Shown here piece by piece: positions 22,534 to 29,902 of a stretch of DNA of 64,000 nt (positions are counted from its first letter, which is position 1; each line of letters begins with the position of its first letter). Below the pieces are notes generated by a model. That model saw only the letters and a list, made by a program, of their open reading frames with translations, did no database searches and had not been told where the DNA came from. The DNA is from Aquabacter sp040755535 (GTDB lineage Bacteria > Pseudomonadota > Alphaproteobacteria > Rhizobiales > Xanthobacteraceae): NCBI GenBank assembly GCA_040755535.1, contig JBFMAV010000010.1:1-64000 (forward strand), written 5' to 3'. Made by a program: the position numbers and the translations under genes.

Positions 22534-25475
22534 GGCGGGGCCTCCGGCGCGGGGAGAAGGCGGGTGGGCGCGGGCGCGGGCAGGGCGGAGGCCAGCCCAT
22601 TGGCGGCGGTGGTGACGACCGCAATGGCGAGCGCCCCCGCGATGCCTGCAGGACCGAGCGGGGCCAGCCCCAGCAGGCGCCGGCTCGCCGGGATTGCCTG
22701 GGCGGCAACCTGAAGCGCGACGCCTCCGCCGATGGCGAGCGACAGATAGGGATTGGCCGCGCGAGGGGACCCGGCGAACGGGCCGGAGTCGCTGCGGCAG
22801 AGCAGGGCGTGGAGCAATTGCGACAGGGTCAGGCCATGGAAGGCCATGGTCCGCCCGCCCGCGGGACCGGCCCCGGGCAGGGCATAGCCGGCGAGAGACA
22901 CCGCGCCCATCACCAGCCCCTCCCGGATGATGCGCCGGAAATCCGAACGCCCGAGAATGGGGGCCGTGGGATCGTGGGGCGGATCGGCCATCACGCCGGC
23001 TTCCGGGGCATCGAGCCCCAGGGCGAGAGCGGGAAACACGTCGCTCACCAGGTTCAGCATCAGCAATTGCAGCGGGGTCAGCGGCTCGCGGATGCCGGCG
23101 AGCCCCGCACCCAGCACCACCGCCGTCTCCGAGGCATTGGTGGAGACGAGATAGCGCAGGACTTTCCGGATATTGGCATAAGTGCCCCGCCCCAGTTCCA
23201 CCGCCTCGACGATGCCCTGAAGGTCGTCGGTGGCGAGCACGATGTCCGCCACCTCGCGCGCGACATCGGTGCCGTCCGCGCCCATGGCGATGCCCACATT
23301 GGCGGCCTTGAGGGCGGGGCCGTCATTGATGCCGTCCCCGGTCATGGCGACGATGCGCCCCTTGGCCTGGAGCGCCTGCACCACGCTCAGCTTCTCCGAG
23401 GGGCTCACGCGCGCGAACACGTCGGTATTCTCGGCAATGGCGGACAGGACGTCGGGGGCGAGATGGGCAAGCCGCCCTGCCTCCAGCACCCGTACCTCGC
23501 TGGCCTGCGCCAGGCCGAGGTCGCTTGCCACCGCATAAGCGGTGGCGCTCTGGTCGCCCGTGATCATCACCGTGCGGATGCCGGCGCGATGCAGGCTCGC
23601 GATCACCGGGCGCACCTGCGGTCGCACCGGATTGGCGATGCCGGTGAGGCCGAGCCAGGTGAGACCCTCCTCCGCGCGCGGATCGCCGCCCGCCTCGCCC
23701 GCCGCGACGCCGAGCACACGCAGCGCGCGCCCCGCCATGCCCTCATTGGCGGCCTGAATGGCGCGGCGGTCGTCTTCGGTAAGGGCGCGGCGGCCCTCGG
23801 CCCCGGCGATGAAGGCACAGCGCGCCAGCACCTCCGCCGGGTCGCCCTTCACGGCCAGAAGCCGGCCCGCCTCGCCCTGCACCAGCACCGACATGCGCTT
23901 GCGCCCTTCGGCGCGGGGTACAAGCTCGATCACCTCATGGCCGGCGGCGAGGCGCGCGAGGTCGATGCCGCGCGCCTGCGCCGCGCGCACCAGCGCGCTC
24001 TCGGTGCCCGAGCCCACCACCGTTATCCCGTCAGGCCCTTCTTCCAGATGCGCCTCGCTCGCGAGGGTGGCGATGGTGAGCAGGCGGTCGAGGAGCGGCG
24101 CCTCGGCATCGGGCGCGAGCAAGGTGCCGCCCGCATGGAGTTCCGCGAGTTCCATGCCGGGCGCGGTCAGCGTGCCGGTCTTGTCCAGGCAGATCATCTC
24201 GACGGCGCCTAGCGTCTCCACCGCATCGAGGCGCCGCACATAGATCTGGCGCGCCCGCATGTCCTGGACGCCCACCGCCAGGGTCGTGGTGGCCACCGCC
24301 GGCAGGCCCTCGGGAATGGCCGCCACCGCGAGCGAGATGGCGCTGCGCAGGATGTCCACCCAGGGATCGCCGCGCATCCAGCCGAGCGCGGCCACCGCGA
24401 GGCAGATGACGCCATTGACCACCACCAGTTCGCGCTCGATCTCGCCCAATTGGCGCTCGATGGGGGTCTGCGGCGCCTGGAGCGCGCCGAGCAGGGCCTG
24501 GACCTTGCCGATCTCGGTCCGCGCGGCGGTGGCCACCACGAGGGCGCGCCCGCGCCCGCCCGTGACGGCGGTGCCGCGAAACACCATGTTGGCGCGGTCT
24601 GCAAGGGCCATGTCCTGCGCCAGCAGGGCGGCGGCATCCTTGTGCACCGGCATGGCCTCGCCGGTGAGGGCGGCCTCGTTGACGGTGAGGTTCTCGCTGG
24701 AGAGGAGGCGGGCGTCGGCGGGCACCAGGGTGCCCGGCTCCAGTTCCAGCACATCGCCCGGCACGATGTCCGCCGGCGGCAGGGCGCGCACCGCGCCGAG
24801 ACGCAGCACCTTCACCGGCCGGGGGGCGAAATCATTCAGGCTGGCGATGGTGCGCTCCGCCTGGTGCTCCGTGGCGGTGGCGATGCCGGCATTCAGCACC
24901 ACCACGCAGACGATGACGATGGCGTCCGCAATGCCGCCGGTGAACAGAGCGAGCGCCGCCGAAGCGGACAGCAGCGCCACCGGCAGGCTCGCAAGTTGGC
25001 CGGCGATCACCGCCCAGGTGGAGCGGGGGCGCGCCTTGGGCAGGCTGTTCGGCCCGAACCGGGCGCGGCGCGCTTCGATCTCGTCGTCCGACAGGCCCCG
25101 CGCCGCGTCGCACTGGAGCGCCGCCAGCGCCACCGATATGCCGCGCGCGTGCCAGGGCAGGGCGCCCTCCTGCGCGGCCTCCGCCGACAGGGCATGGGCG
25201 GCGGTCACCGTGCCCGTGGGTGCGCCGATCCGGTCCTCGATGAAGATCCGCAGATCCTCCGCCGGCAGGGCGCGAGCCAGGGCGTCTTGGTGCAGCAGGA
25301 TGGAGCCGGTGAGGCTCGATATCTCCGCCCGCAGGCCGGGATGGGCCTGCGCCAGAGCGAGGCGCAGGGCCTCGCACAGATCCGCGCGCCGCATCAGGCG
25401 GCGGTCGCGCAGCCGCAGGCGTCCCGCCACGGCCACATGCACACATACGGTCAGGCTGGCCGGGCCGGAATGCAT
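22527..25475 (-). CDS. P2-type cation-transporting ATPase with N-terminal HMA2-like domain (second copy)
   Basis: Ion pump of 982 residues. The first ~90 residues form an HMA2-like domain (VAVAGRLRLRDRRL, then SSLTGSILLHQD) resembling the free protein at 20893. The standard P2 layout follows: TGEA actuator loop (TGES is usual), PEGLP, DKTGTLT, and GDGINDGPAL hinge. By eye the ion-site residues of Ca pumps are kept in M5 (STNASE) and M6 (NLVSD), unlike the first ATPase. Start 25475 lies before the HMA2-like domain; the frame is open to 25538 but that part falls inside a repeat element. metK-like follows with a 7-bp overlap. Confidence 0.88.
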   Translation of the reverse strand: MHSGPASLTVCVHVAVAGRLRLRDRRLMRRADLCEALRLALAQAHPGLRAEISSLTGSILLHQDALARALPAEDLRIFIEDRIGAPTGTVTAAHALSAEAAQEGALPWHARGISVALAALQCDAARGLSDDEIEARRARFGPNSLPKARPRSTWAVIAGQLASLPVALLSASAALALFTGGIADAIVIVCVVVLNAGIATATEHQAERTIASLNDFAPRPVKVLRLGAVRALPPADIVPGDVLELEPGTLVPADARLLSSENLTVNEAALTGEAMPVHKDAAALLAQDMALADRANMVFRGTAVTGGRGRALVVATAARTEIGKVQALLGALQAPQTPIERQLGEIERELVVVNGVICLAVAALGWMRGDPWVDILRSAISLAVAAIPEGLPAVATTTLAVGVQDMRARQIYVRRLDAVETLGAVEMICLDKTGTLTAPGMELAELHAGGTLLAPDAEAPLLDRLLTIATLASEAHLEEGPDGITVVGSGTESALVRAAQARGIDLARLAAGHEVIELVPRAEGRKRMSVLVQGEAGRLLAVKGDPAEVLARCAFIAGAEGRRALTEDDRRAIQAANEGMAGRALRVLGVAAGEAGGDPRAEEGLTWLGLTGIANPVRPQVRPVIASLHRAGIRTVMITGDQSATAYAVASDLGLAQASEVRVLEAGRLAHLAPDVLSAIAENTDVFARVSPSEKLSVVQALQAKGRIVAMTGDGINDGPALKAANVGIAMGADGTDVAREVADIVLATDDLQGIVEAVELGRGTYANIRKVLRYLVSTNASETAVVLGAGLAGIREPLTPLQLLMLNLVSDVFPALALGLDAPEAGVMADPPHDPTAPILGRSDFRRIIREGLVMGAVSLAGYALPGAGPAGGRTMAFHGLTLSQLLHALLCRSDSGPFAGSPRAANPYLSLAIGGGVALQVAAQAIPASRRLLGLAPLGPAGIAGALAIAVVTTAANGLASALPAPAPTRLLPAPEAPPC

Positions 25476-25488
25476 CGCGCCGTCCGCA

Positions 25489-25606
25489 CTAGAGCCTGCG
25501 CCGATCGGCCCGCCCCGCAGGCAGATCGGATCGCGCATTCTCTATCAGTTGGTTAGAGGGCGATTCCCCGATCAGATTGAGTCAATCTGATCGGATCGCG
25601 CTCTAG
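25489..25606. repeat. 118-bp palindromic intergenic repeat, copy 2
   Basis: Bounded by CTAGAGC (25489-25495) and GCTCTAG (25600-25606). It contains a perfect 12-bp stem CCGATCAGATTG / CAATCTGATCGG with a 3-base loop (25568-25594) and a less regular left half. It matches copy 1 at 4131-4249 in size, borders and core. It lies 14 bases upstream of the second ATPase start, between the gene and its FixK-like box. Confidence 0.8.
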
Positions 25607-25673
25607 GGTTGCCGTCCGCGCACGGAATGGCCCATGCGCGCCGGAACGCTAGCGGGGGGCGGGGCGCGCCGCT

Positions 25674-25687
25674 TTGCCCTGGATCAA
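25674..25687. promoter_or_regulatory. FNR/FixK-type box for the ATPase-metK operon
   Basis: TTGC-CCTGGA-TCAA fits TTG(A/C)-N6-(T/G)CAA. It lies just past the 3' end of the porin gene, so it most likely serves the leftward ATPase gene. A class II start would be near 25639, giving a 164-base leader that contains the whole 118-bp repeat; without the repeat the leader would be about 46 bases. Confidence 0.65.
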
Positions 25688-25697
25688 TCCGTCCGGG

Positions 25698-27041
25698 TCA
25701 GAAATTGCGCTGCACCACCAGCACCAATTGCTGCGCCCGCTGGGACTGGACCGGCAGGCCATACGGCGTCTGCACATAATTGGAGGCCTGGTAGACGTTG
25801 TAGTCATATTGCAGCGTCAGCTGGAAATAGGCGTTCGGGATCCAGTTGAGGTTGCCGCCGATATTGTAGTTGATGCCGCCCGTCGCCCCATAGACCGACT
25901 GGGCGAGCGGGTCGTTGAAGTCGAACGCCGCATAGCCGCCGAACAGGACCGTGCTCCAGGCGGGCGTCCAATTGTGCAGGAATTGGGCGGTGGCGCCCCA
26001 GCCGCTCACGAGGGTGAGGGTGCCGGATGGGCTCAGGAAGGCGTCCGGCGCGGGAAAATCGCCGCTCCAATCCTGGATGCCGAGATAGGAGGTCGCGCCA
26101 TTGGCATAGGCGGCCTGGAGATAGAGATTGTCGCCCGCCGCCAGGAAGGGCAGGTTCACCATCACGCCGGCCTGAAGGGCATAGCCCCAGGTCTGGGTGT
26201 CGCCGAGCCCGTTCAACGAGGCCACCACATTGTGGAGCGCGCCGGAGAGCTGGAACTGGCCCCAATTTCCCGTCTGGCCGAAGGCGGCCACCAGTTCCGG
26301 CAGGGCGGTCTGCGTCTGATAATCGAGCACCGCGCCCACCGGGGCGGGGTTCGACAGATAGACACCGACCGTGCGCGCGGCGGGGTCTTCCAGGGACACG
26401 CTGGCGGAGAAGCCGTTGGCCATCTGATAGGTGTAGGCCGCCATGTTCAGGCGCGTCTGATCGCCCACCGTGCCGGTATCCGTGCCGTAGATATTGGCGT
26501 TGGCGTAGAAGTCGAAGAAGGACTGCTGGTGCCCGAGGGTGAAGCCCGCAAACTGGATATACATATAATAGGGATCGATCTGGGACGTGTTCGGCCCGTC
26601 CGAGAATTCGTTCGCCGTGCGCCAGAGAAACCGCAGGTCCGCGAACGAGCGCAGCACGCCATATTCGGTCGCCGTGCGCGCATCCAGCACCAAGGAGGCG
26701 GTGGCGATGGAATAGGTGCGGTCGTTCTGCGTCGGCTCCTGATTGTAGGAATTGTAGTAATATTCGTATTCGACGAAGCCGCCGAGCCGCAGGCAGGTGT
26801 CGGAGCCCGGAATATAGACGAAGCCCTGTCCCTGCGCCTTGCACTGGCGCACGCGCCCGTCCGTGATCGGCGGCGGCTCGGCCGCGAGGGCGGCGCCGCC
26901 CGCCGCCGTAAGGCCCACCAGAAAGCCGAGACGCAGCCCGCGCCTGCCGGCGCTCCTCGTCCTGCCTCGGCCCCGCGTTCCGGTGCCCCGCGCCGCGTCG
27001 CGCGCTGTCGATTGTGTCTGTGTCACGGTCCCCGCCCGCAT
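25698..27041 (-). CDS. Outer-membrane porin (Porin_2 family)
   Basis: Beta-barrel porin of 447 residues. A signal sequence follows an unusually long Arg-rich n-region, with the hydrophobic core GFLVGLTAAGGAALAAEPPP near residue 39. Family marks include CKAQGQGFVYIPGSDTCLRL (the typical cysteine pair) near residue 67 and a final aromatic residue (VVQRNF). Alternating aromatic strands run throughout. The true start may be internal, for example a GTG a few codons downstream. Porin_2 proteins are the main diffusion channels of Hyphomicrobiales outer membranes. Its promoter region (27042-27138) shows no clear box. Confidence 0.88.
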   Translation of the reverse strand: MRAGTVTQTQSTARDAARGTGTRGRGRTRSAGRRGLRLGFLVGLTAAGGAALAAEPPPITDGRVRQCKAQGQGFVYIPGSDTCLRLGGFVEYEYYYNSYNQEPTQNDRTYSIATASLVLDARTATEYGVLRSFADLRFLWRTANEFSDGPNTSQIDPYYMYIQFAGFTLGHQQSFFDFYANANIYGTDTGTVGDQTRLNMAAYTYQMANGFSASVSLEDPAARTVGVYLSNPAPVGAVLDYQTQTALPELVAAFGQTGNWGQFQLSGALHNVVASLNGLGDTQTWGYALQAGVMVNLPFLAAGDNLYLQAAYANGATSYLGIQDWSGDFPAPDAFLSPSGTLTLVSGWGATAQFLHNWTPAWSTVLFGGYAAFDFNDPLAQSVYGATGGINYNIGGNLNWIPNAYFQLTLQYDYNVYQASNYVQTPYGLPVQSQRAQQLVLVVQRNF

Positions 27042-27138
27042 TCACGGCCCGCAGGGCGCAGGCCGAACCCCAGGCCAGCCTAGAAGATGAACAAATTGTA
27101 ACAAGACGGACCGGGATGCGATCAAACGTCGCGTCGCT

Positions 27139-28710
27139 TCACGCCTGGGAAAGGTCCGATTCTTGCTTGATGAGCCCTTCCGCGCGGTTCGCGAGCGCGT
27201 CCAGGGGCAGCGCGGCGTCAAGCCGGGTCCAGGTCATGGGGCCGACATCATAGCCCGCCTGGTTCTCGACCACAGTGACCGTCGCATCGGACGCATCATC
27301 CCGCCGGGCCGCCACGCGCGCGCGCAGCACATCCAGCGGAGCATCGAGCCAGACGGCGGTGAAGCGGGCGCCGACCGCGTCGGCCAGCGTCGCCAGGGCC
27401 GCGCGCTCCTCAGGGCGGGCATGCACCGCATCCACCACCACGCTGCGGCCCGCGCGCAGCGCCTCCAGGGTCTGCCCGCGCAGCCGCTCATAGGTCCGCG
27501 CTGTCGCGTCCGCGCCATAGGCGTCCGCCGGCAGACGGTCCCGCTCCGCGCTGCCGAACAGACGCTTGCGCTCGATATCGCTGCGCAGGTGCACCGCGCC
27601 CGGCGGCCCGCCGATGCCGGGCGCGAGGCGCGCCGCAAGGCTGCTCTTTCCGGTGCCCGACAAGCCGCCCACCGCCACCAGGAGCGGCGGCCCCTTCGCC
27701 GCCAGCGCGGCCTGCGCGGTCGCGAGATAGGCGCGGGCGTCGGCCTGCGCCTGTTCCGCCTCTTGCGGGCGCACATGCGCCAGGTCCAGCGCCACCTTGG
27801 CGCGAATGGCCGCGCGCAGGCTGACGAAGAGCGGCAGGGCGCTCATCCCCTCCAGCGTCGCCTCAGCGTCCGGCGTGCCCCAGAGATACCGGTTCATCAC
27901 CCGGTTCGCGGGGCCATGCAGGCCGCGATGCCAGAGATCCATGAGCAGGAAGGCGAGGTCGTAGAGCAGGTCGCAGGTGGCGAGCGCCGGATTGAACTCG
28001 ATGGCGTCGAACAGGAGCGGCGCGCCGTCCACGAGCGCGATGTTGCGCAGATGCAGGTCCCCATGGCAGCGCCGCACCGCGCCCGCCGCGCCCCGCCGGC
28101 GCAGCACAGGCCCGCAGGCGCCGAGCAGGGCTTCCAGCATGGCGCCGTAAGAGGCGGCGTCCGGCAAGATGTCCGGCGCCCGTTGGAGCGCGGCCAGCGT
28201 CGCGCGCGCCTCGCGCACGAAGGCATCGGTCCATTCCGCTCCCTGCCGCAGCGGCGCGCGGGCATGGCTCTCCAGGATGCGGGTGGCGAGCGCCGAAAGG
28301 AGCGCGTCGTCCAGGGCTTGCGGGTCGAGGCGGTCGAGCGTCTGCGTCTCGTCGAAGCGGCACATCTCGACCGCCCATTCCACCACCTCTCCCGTCCCGC
28401 CGAGCGCGAGGCCCTGCGCGGTGCGGGTGATGGGGACAAGACCGAGATAGAGCGCGGGCGCATTAGCCCGATTCACCTCAAGCTCCGCCGCACAGGCGGC
28501 GCGGCGCTTCTCCAGGGTGGAAAAGTCGAGAAACGGAAAACGCACGGCGCGCTTCACCTTGTAGGCGCGCTCGCCCGCGAGAAACACGCAGGCCGCATGG
28601 GTGTCGATGCGCGTGACGGCCGCGCCGCCATGGGTCTGCGGGCGCTCCAGAAAGGCAAAAACCTCCGCTTGCGGATCGCCTGCCCGCTGATCCTCGGCCC
28701 TCTCGCCCAT
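27139..28710 (-). CDS. Fusion of aminoglycoside-phosphotransferase-like and AAA kinase domains
   Basis: Protein of 523 residues. The N-terminal half resembles APH/choline-kinase-like phosphotransferases (CHGDLHLRNIALVDG near residue 215 is the catalytic loop, with FDAIEFN after it). The C-terminal half is a P-loop kinase (Walker A GGLSGTGKSS near residue 352). Such fusions are widespread in proteobacteria, often in stress or low-oxygen regulons, and the substrate is not known; antibiotic resistance should not be assumed. Start 28710 has GGAGAA upstream. It follows the cytochrome c gene by 68 bp on the same strand and is probably co-transcribed from its FixK-like box. Confidence 0.85.
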   Translation of the reverse strand: MGERAEDQRAGDPQAEVFAFLERPQTHGGAAVTRIDTHAACVFLAGERAYKVKRAVRFPFLDFSTLEKRRAACAAELEVNRANAPALYLGLVPITRTAQGLALGGTGEVVEWAVEMCRFDETQTLDRLDPQALDDALLSALATRILESHARAPLRQGAEWTDAFVREARATLAALQRAPDILPDAASYGAMLEALLGACGPVLRRRGAAGAVRRCHGDLHLRNIALVDGAPLLFDAIEFNPALATCDLLYDLAFLLMDLWHRGLHGPANRVMNRYLWGTPDAEATLEGMSALPLFVSLRAAIRAKVALDLAHVRPQEAEQAQADARAYLATAQAALAAKGPPLLVAVGGLSGTGKSSLAARLAPGIGGPPGAVHLRSDIERKRLFGSAERDRLPADAYGADATARTYERLRGQTLEALRAGRSVVVDAVHARPEERAALATLADAVGARFTAVWLDAPLDVLRARVAARRDDASDATVTVVENQAGYDVGPMTWTRLDAALPLDALANRAEGLIKQESDLSQA

Positions 28711-28778
28711 GCTGTTCTCCCGCAATGGCCGCACGAAAATACCCGGCCAGCGCATCCGAAGCGAAGAGGGACGGGCCG

Positions 28779-29138
28779 CTATTTCTCAAGCCATTTCAGA
28801 TAGGCCATGAGATCGTCGATCTGCGCCCCGTCCAGCTGGAATTCCGGCATGGAGGGGTGGCCGGTGACGATGCCCTCCGCCAGGGCCTCGGAGAGATTCT
28901 CCACCGGATAGCGAGTGTGCAGCACGCGGAAGGGCGGAGCGATGGCGAGCGGGCTGTCGCCCAATTTGCCGATGGCATGGCACTTGGCGCAATTGGTCTG
29001 GGCGAAGGTGAGGCCCCTTTGGGCGCGGGGGCTCATGGGTTCGCCGGCCGCCTGCGCCGCCGGTGCGGCGGCGACCAGGGCGCCGAGCACCAGAAGCAGG
29101 CGGGCCGGGGCCAAGGCGGTCTGCGTCACCCATGTCAT
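28779..29138 (-). CDS. Periplasmic monoheme c-type cytochrome
   Basis: Protein of 119 residues with a signal peptide (hydrophobic core LLLVLGALVAAAPAA, cleavage after AQA). It has one heme-binding CAKCH at about residues 50-54, and a likely Met ligand in GHPSMPEF near residue 98. This is a small class I cytochrome, suited to periplasmic electron transfer. Start 29138 gives a clean signal peptide. The box at 29226-29239 would place a class II start near 29191, 53 bases upstream. It is divergent from the flavin reductase gene. Confidence 0.9.
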   Translation of the reverse strand: MTWVTQTALAPARLLLVLGALVAAAPAAQAAGEPMSPRAQRGLTFAQTNCAKCHAIGKLGDSPLAIAPPFRVLHTRYPVENLSEALAEGIVTGHPSMPEFQLDGAQIDDLMAYLKWLEK

Positions 29139-29225
29139 GCGGATGGTCCTCGCTTCGGGCGCCGGAAAAAGGCGGGCGGGGAGCCGGCGCCTCCACCTTG
29201 CTCGCACTCCGGTCGGCCTGCCGCG

Positions 29226-29239
29226 TTGCGTTGGATCAA
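29226..29239. promoter_or_regulatory. FNR/FixK-type box for cytochrome c gene
   Basis: TTGC-GTTGGA-TCAA fits the TTG(A/C)-N6-(T/G)CAA form. Its position matches class II activation of the leftward cytochrome c-kinase operon. A second box lies 42 bp to the right. Confidence 0.7.
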
Positions 29240-29267
29240 GCGCCGGCCTGCCTCTGCTGCCGGCCCT

Positions 29268-29281
29268 TTGATGCACGTCAA
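29268..29281. promoter_or_regulatory. FNR/FixK-type box for flavin reductase gene
   Basis: TTGA-TGCACG-TCAA is a perfect palindromic box. With class II spacing, transcription to the right would start near 29316, which favours GTG 29354 over GTG 29297 as the start of the flavin reductase gene. Confidence 0.8.
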
Positions 29282-29353
29282 GGTGACGGGGCCGCGGTGA
29301 CCTCAAGTTTCCGCCTCCAGGAACGGCCGGGGCGCCCGGCATCAGCAAAGAGC

Positions 29354-29890
29354 GTGACCGTGGAAGAACTGCCTCTGGAAGAGGTCTATCCCCTGCTGGA
29401 ACCCGGCCCGGTGGTGCTGCTCACCACGTCGCGCGACGGGCGGGCGAACGTGATGACCCTGTCCTGGCACATGATGGTGGATTTCGCCCCGCCTTATATT
29501 GCGTGCATCGTCTCCTCCAATGACTTTTCCTTCTCCGCCATGCGCTCCACCCGCGACTGCGTGATCGCCATCCCCTCGGTGGATCTCGCCGACACAGTGG
29601 TCGGGGTGGGCAATTGCTCGGGCCGTGAGACCGACAAGTTCAAGGAGTTCGGCCTCACGCCCTTGCCCGCCAGCAAGGTGACGGCGCCGCTGATCGCGGA
29701 ATGCTTCGCCAATATCGAGTGCAAGGTCACGGATACGCGGCTCGTTTCCCAGTACAATCTCTTCATCCTGGAAGCGGTGAAGGCCTGGCACGACCCCGCG
29801 CAAGGGTCGCCCAAGACCATTCATCATCGCGGCCACGGCACCTTCATCGTGGATGGGCGGACCATCCATTTGGATTCCGCCATGCCGTGA
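29354..29890 (+). CDS. Flavin reductase-like FMN-binding protein
   Basis: Protein of 178 residues of the flavin reductase-like split-barrel family. Visible features are GPVVLLTTSRDGRANVMTLS (FMN-binding strand and Thr/Ser), then NCSGRETDKFKEFGLTPLPA and a C-terminal HHRGHGTFIVDG. GTG 29354 is chosen because GTG 29297 would lie upstream of the transcript start predicted from the FNR-type box; GTG 29360 is also possible. The family includes NAD(P)H:FMN reductases and flavoredoxins. Low-oxygen induction is predicted from the box. Confidence 0.83.
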   Translation: MTVEELPLEEVYPLLEPGPVVLLTTSRDGRANVMTLSWHMMVDFAPPYIACIVSSNDFSFSAMRSTRDCVIAIPSVDLADTVVGVGNCSGRETDKFKEFGLTPLPASKVTAPLIAECFANIECKVTDTRLVSQYNLFILEAVKAWHDPAQGSPKTIHHRGHGTFIVDGRTIHLDSAMP

Positions 29891-29902
29891 GGCGCGGCCG
29901 CG

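Noticed and set aside
25674..25687. FixK-like box as the porin promoter
   Set aside because: The porin is transcribed leftward and ends at 25698, so the box is downstream of it; it fits the next operon instead.
27139..28710. Aminoglycoside resistance gene
   Set aside because: The APH-like domain is part of a widespread chromosomal fusion with a P-loop kinase; nothing suggests antibiotic specificity.
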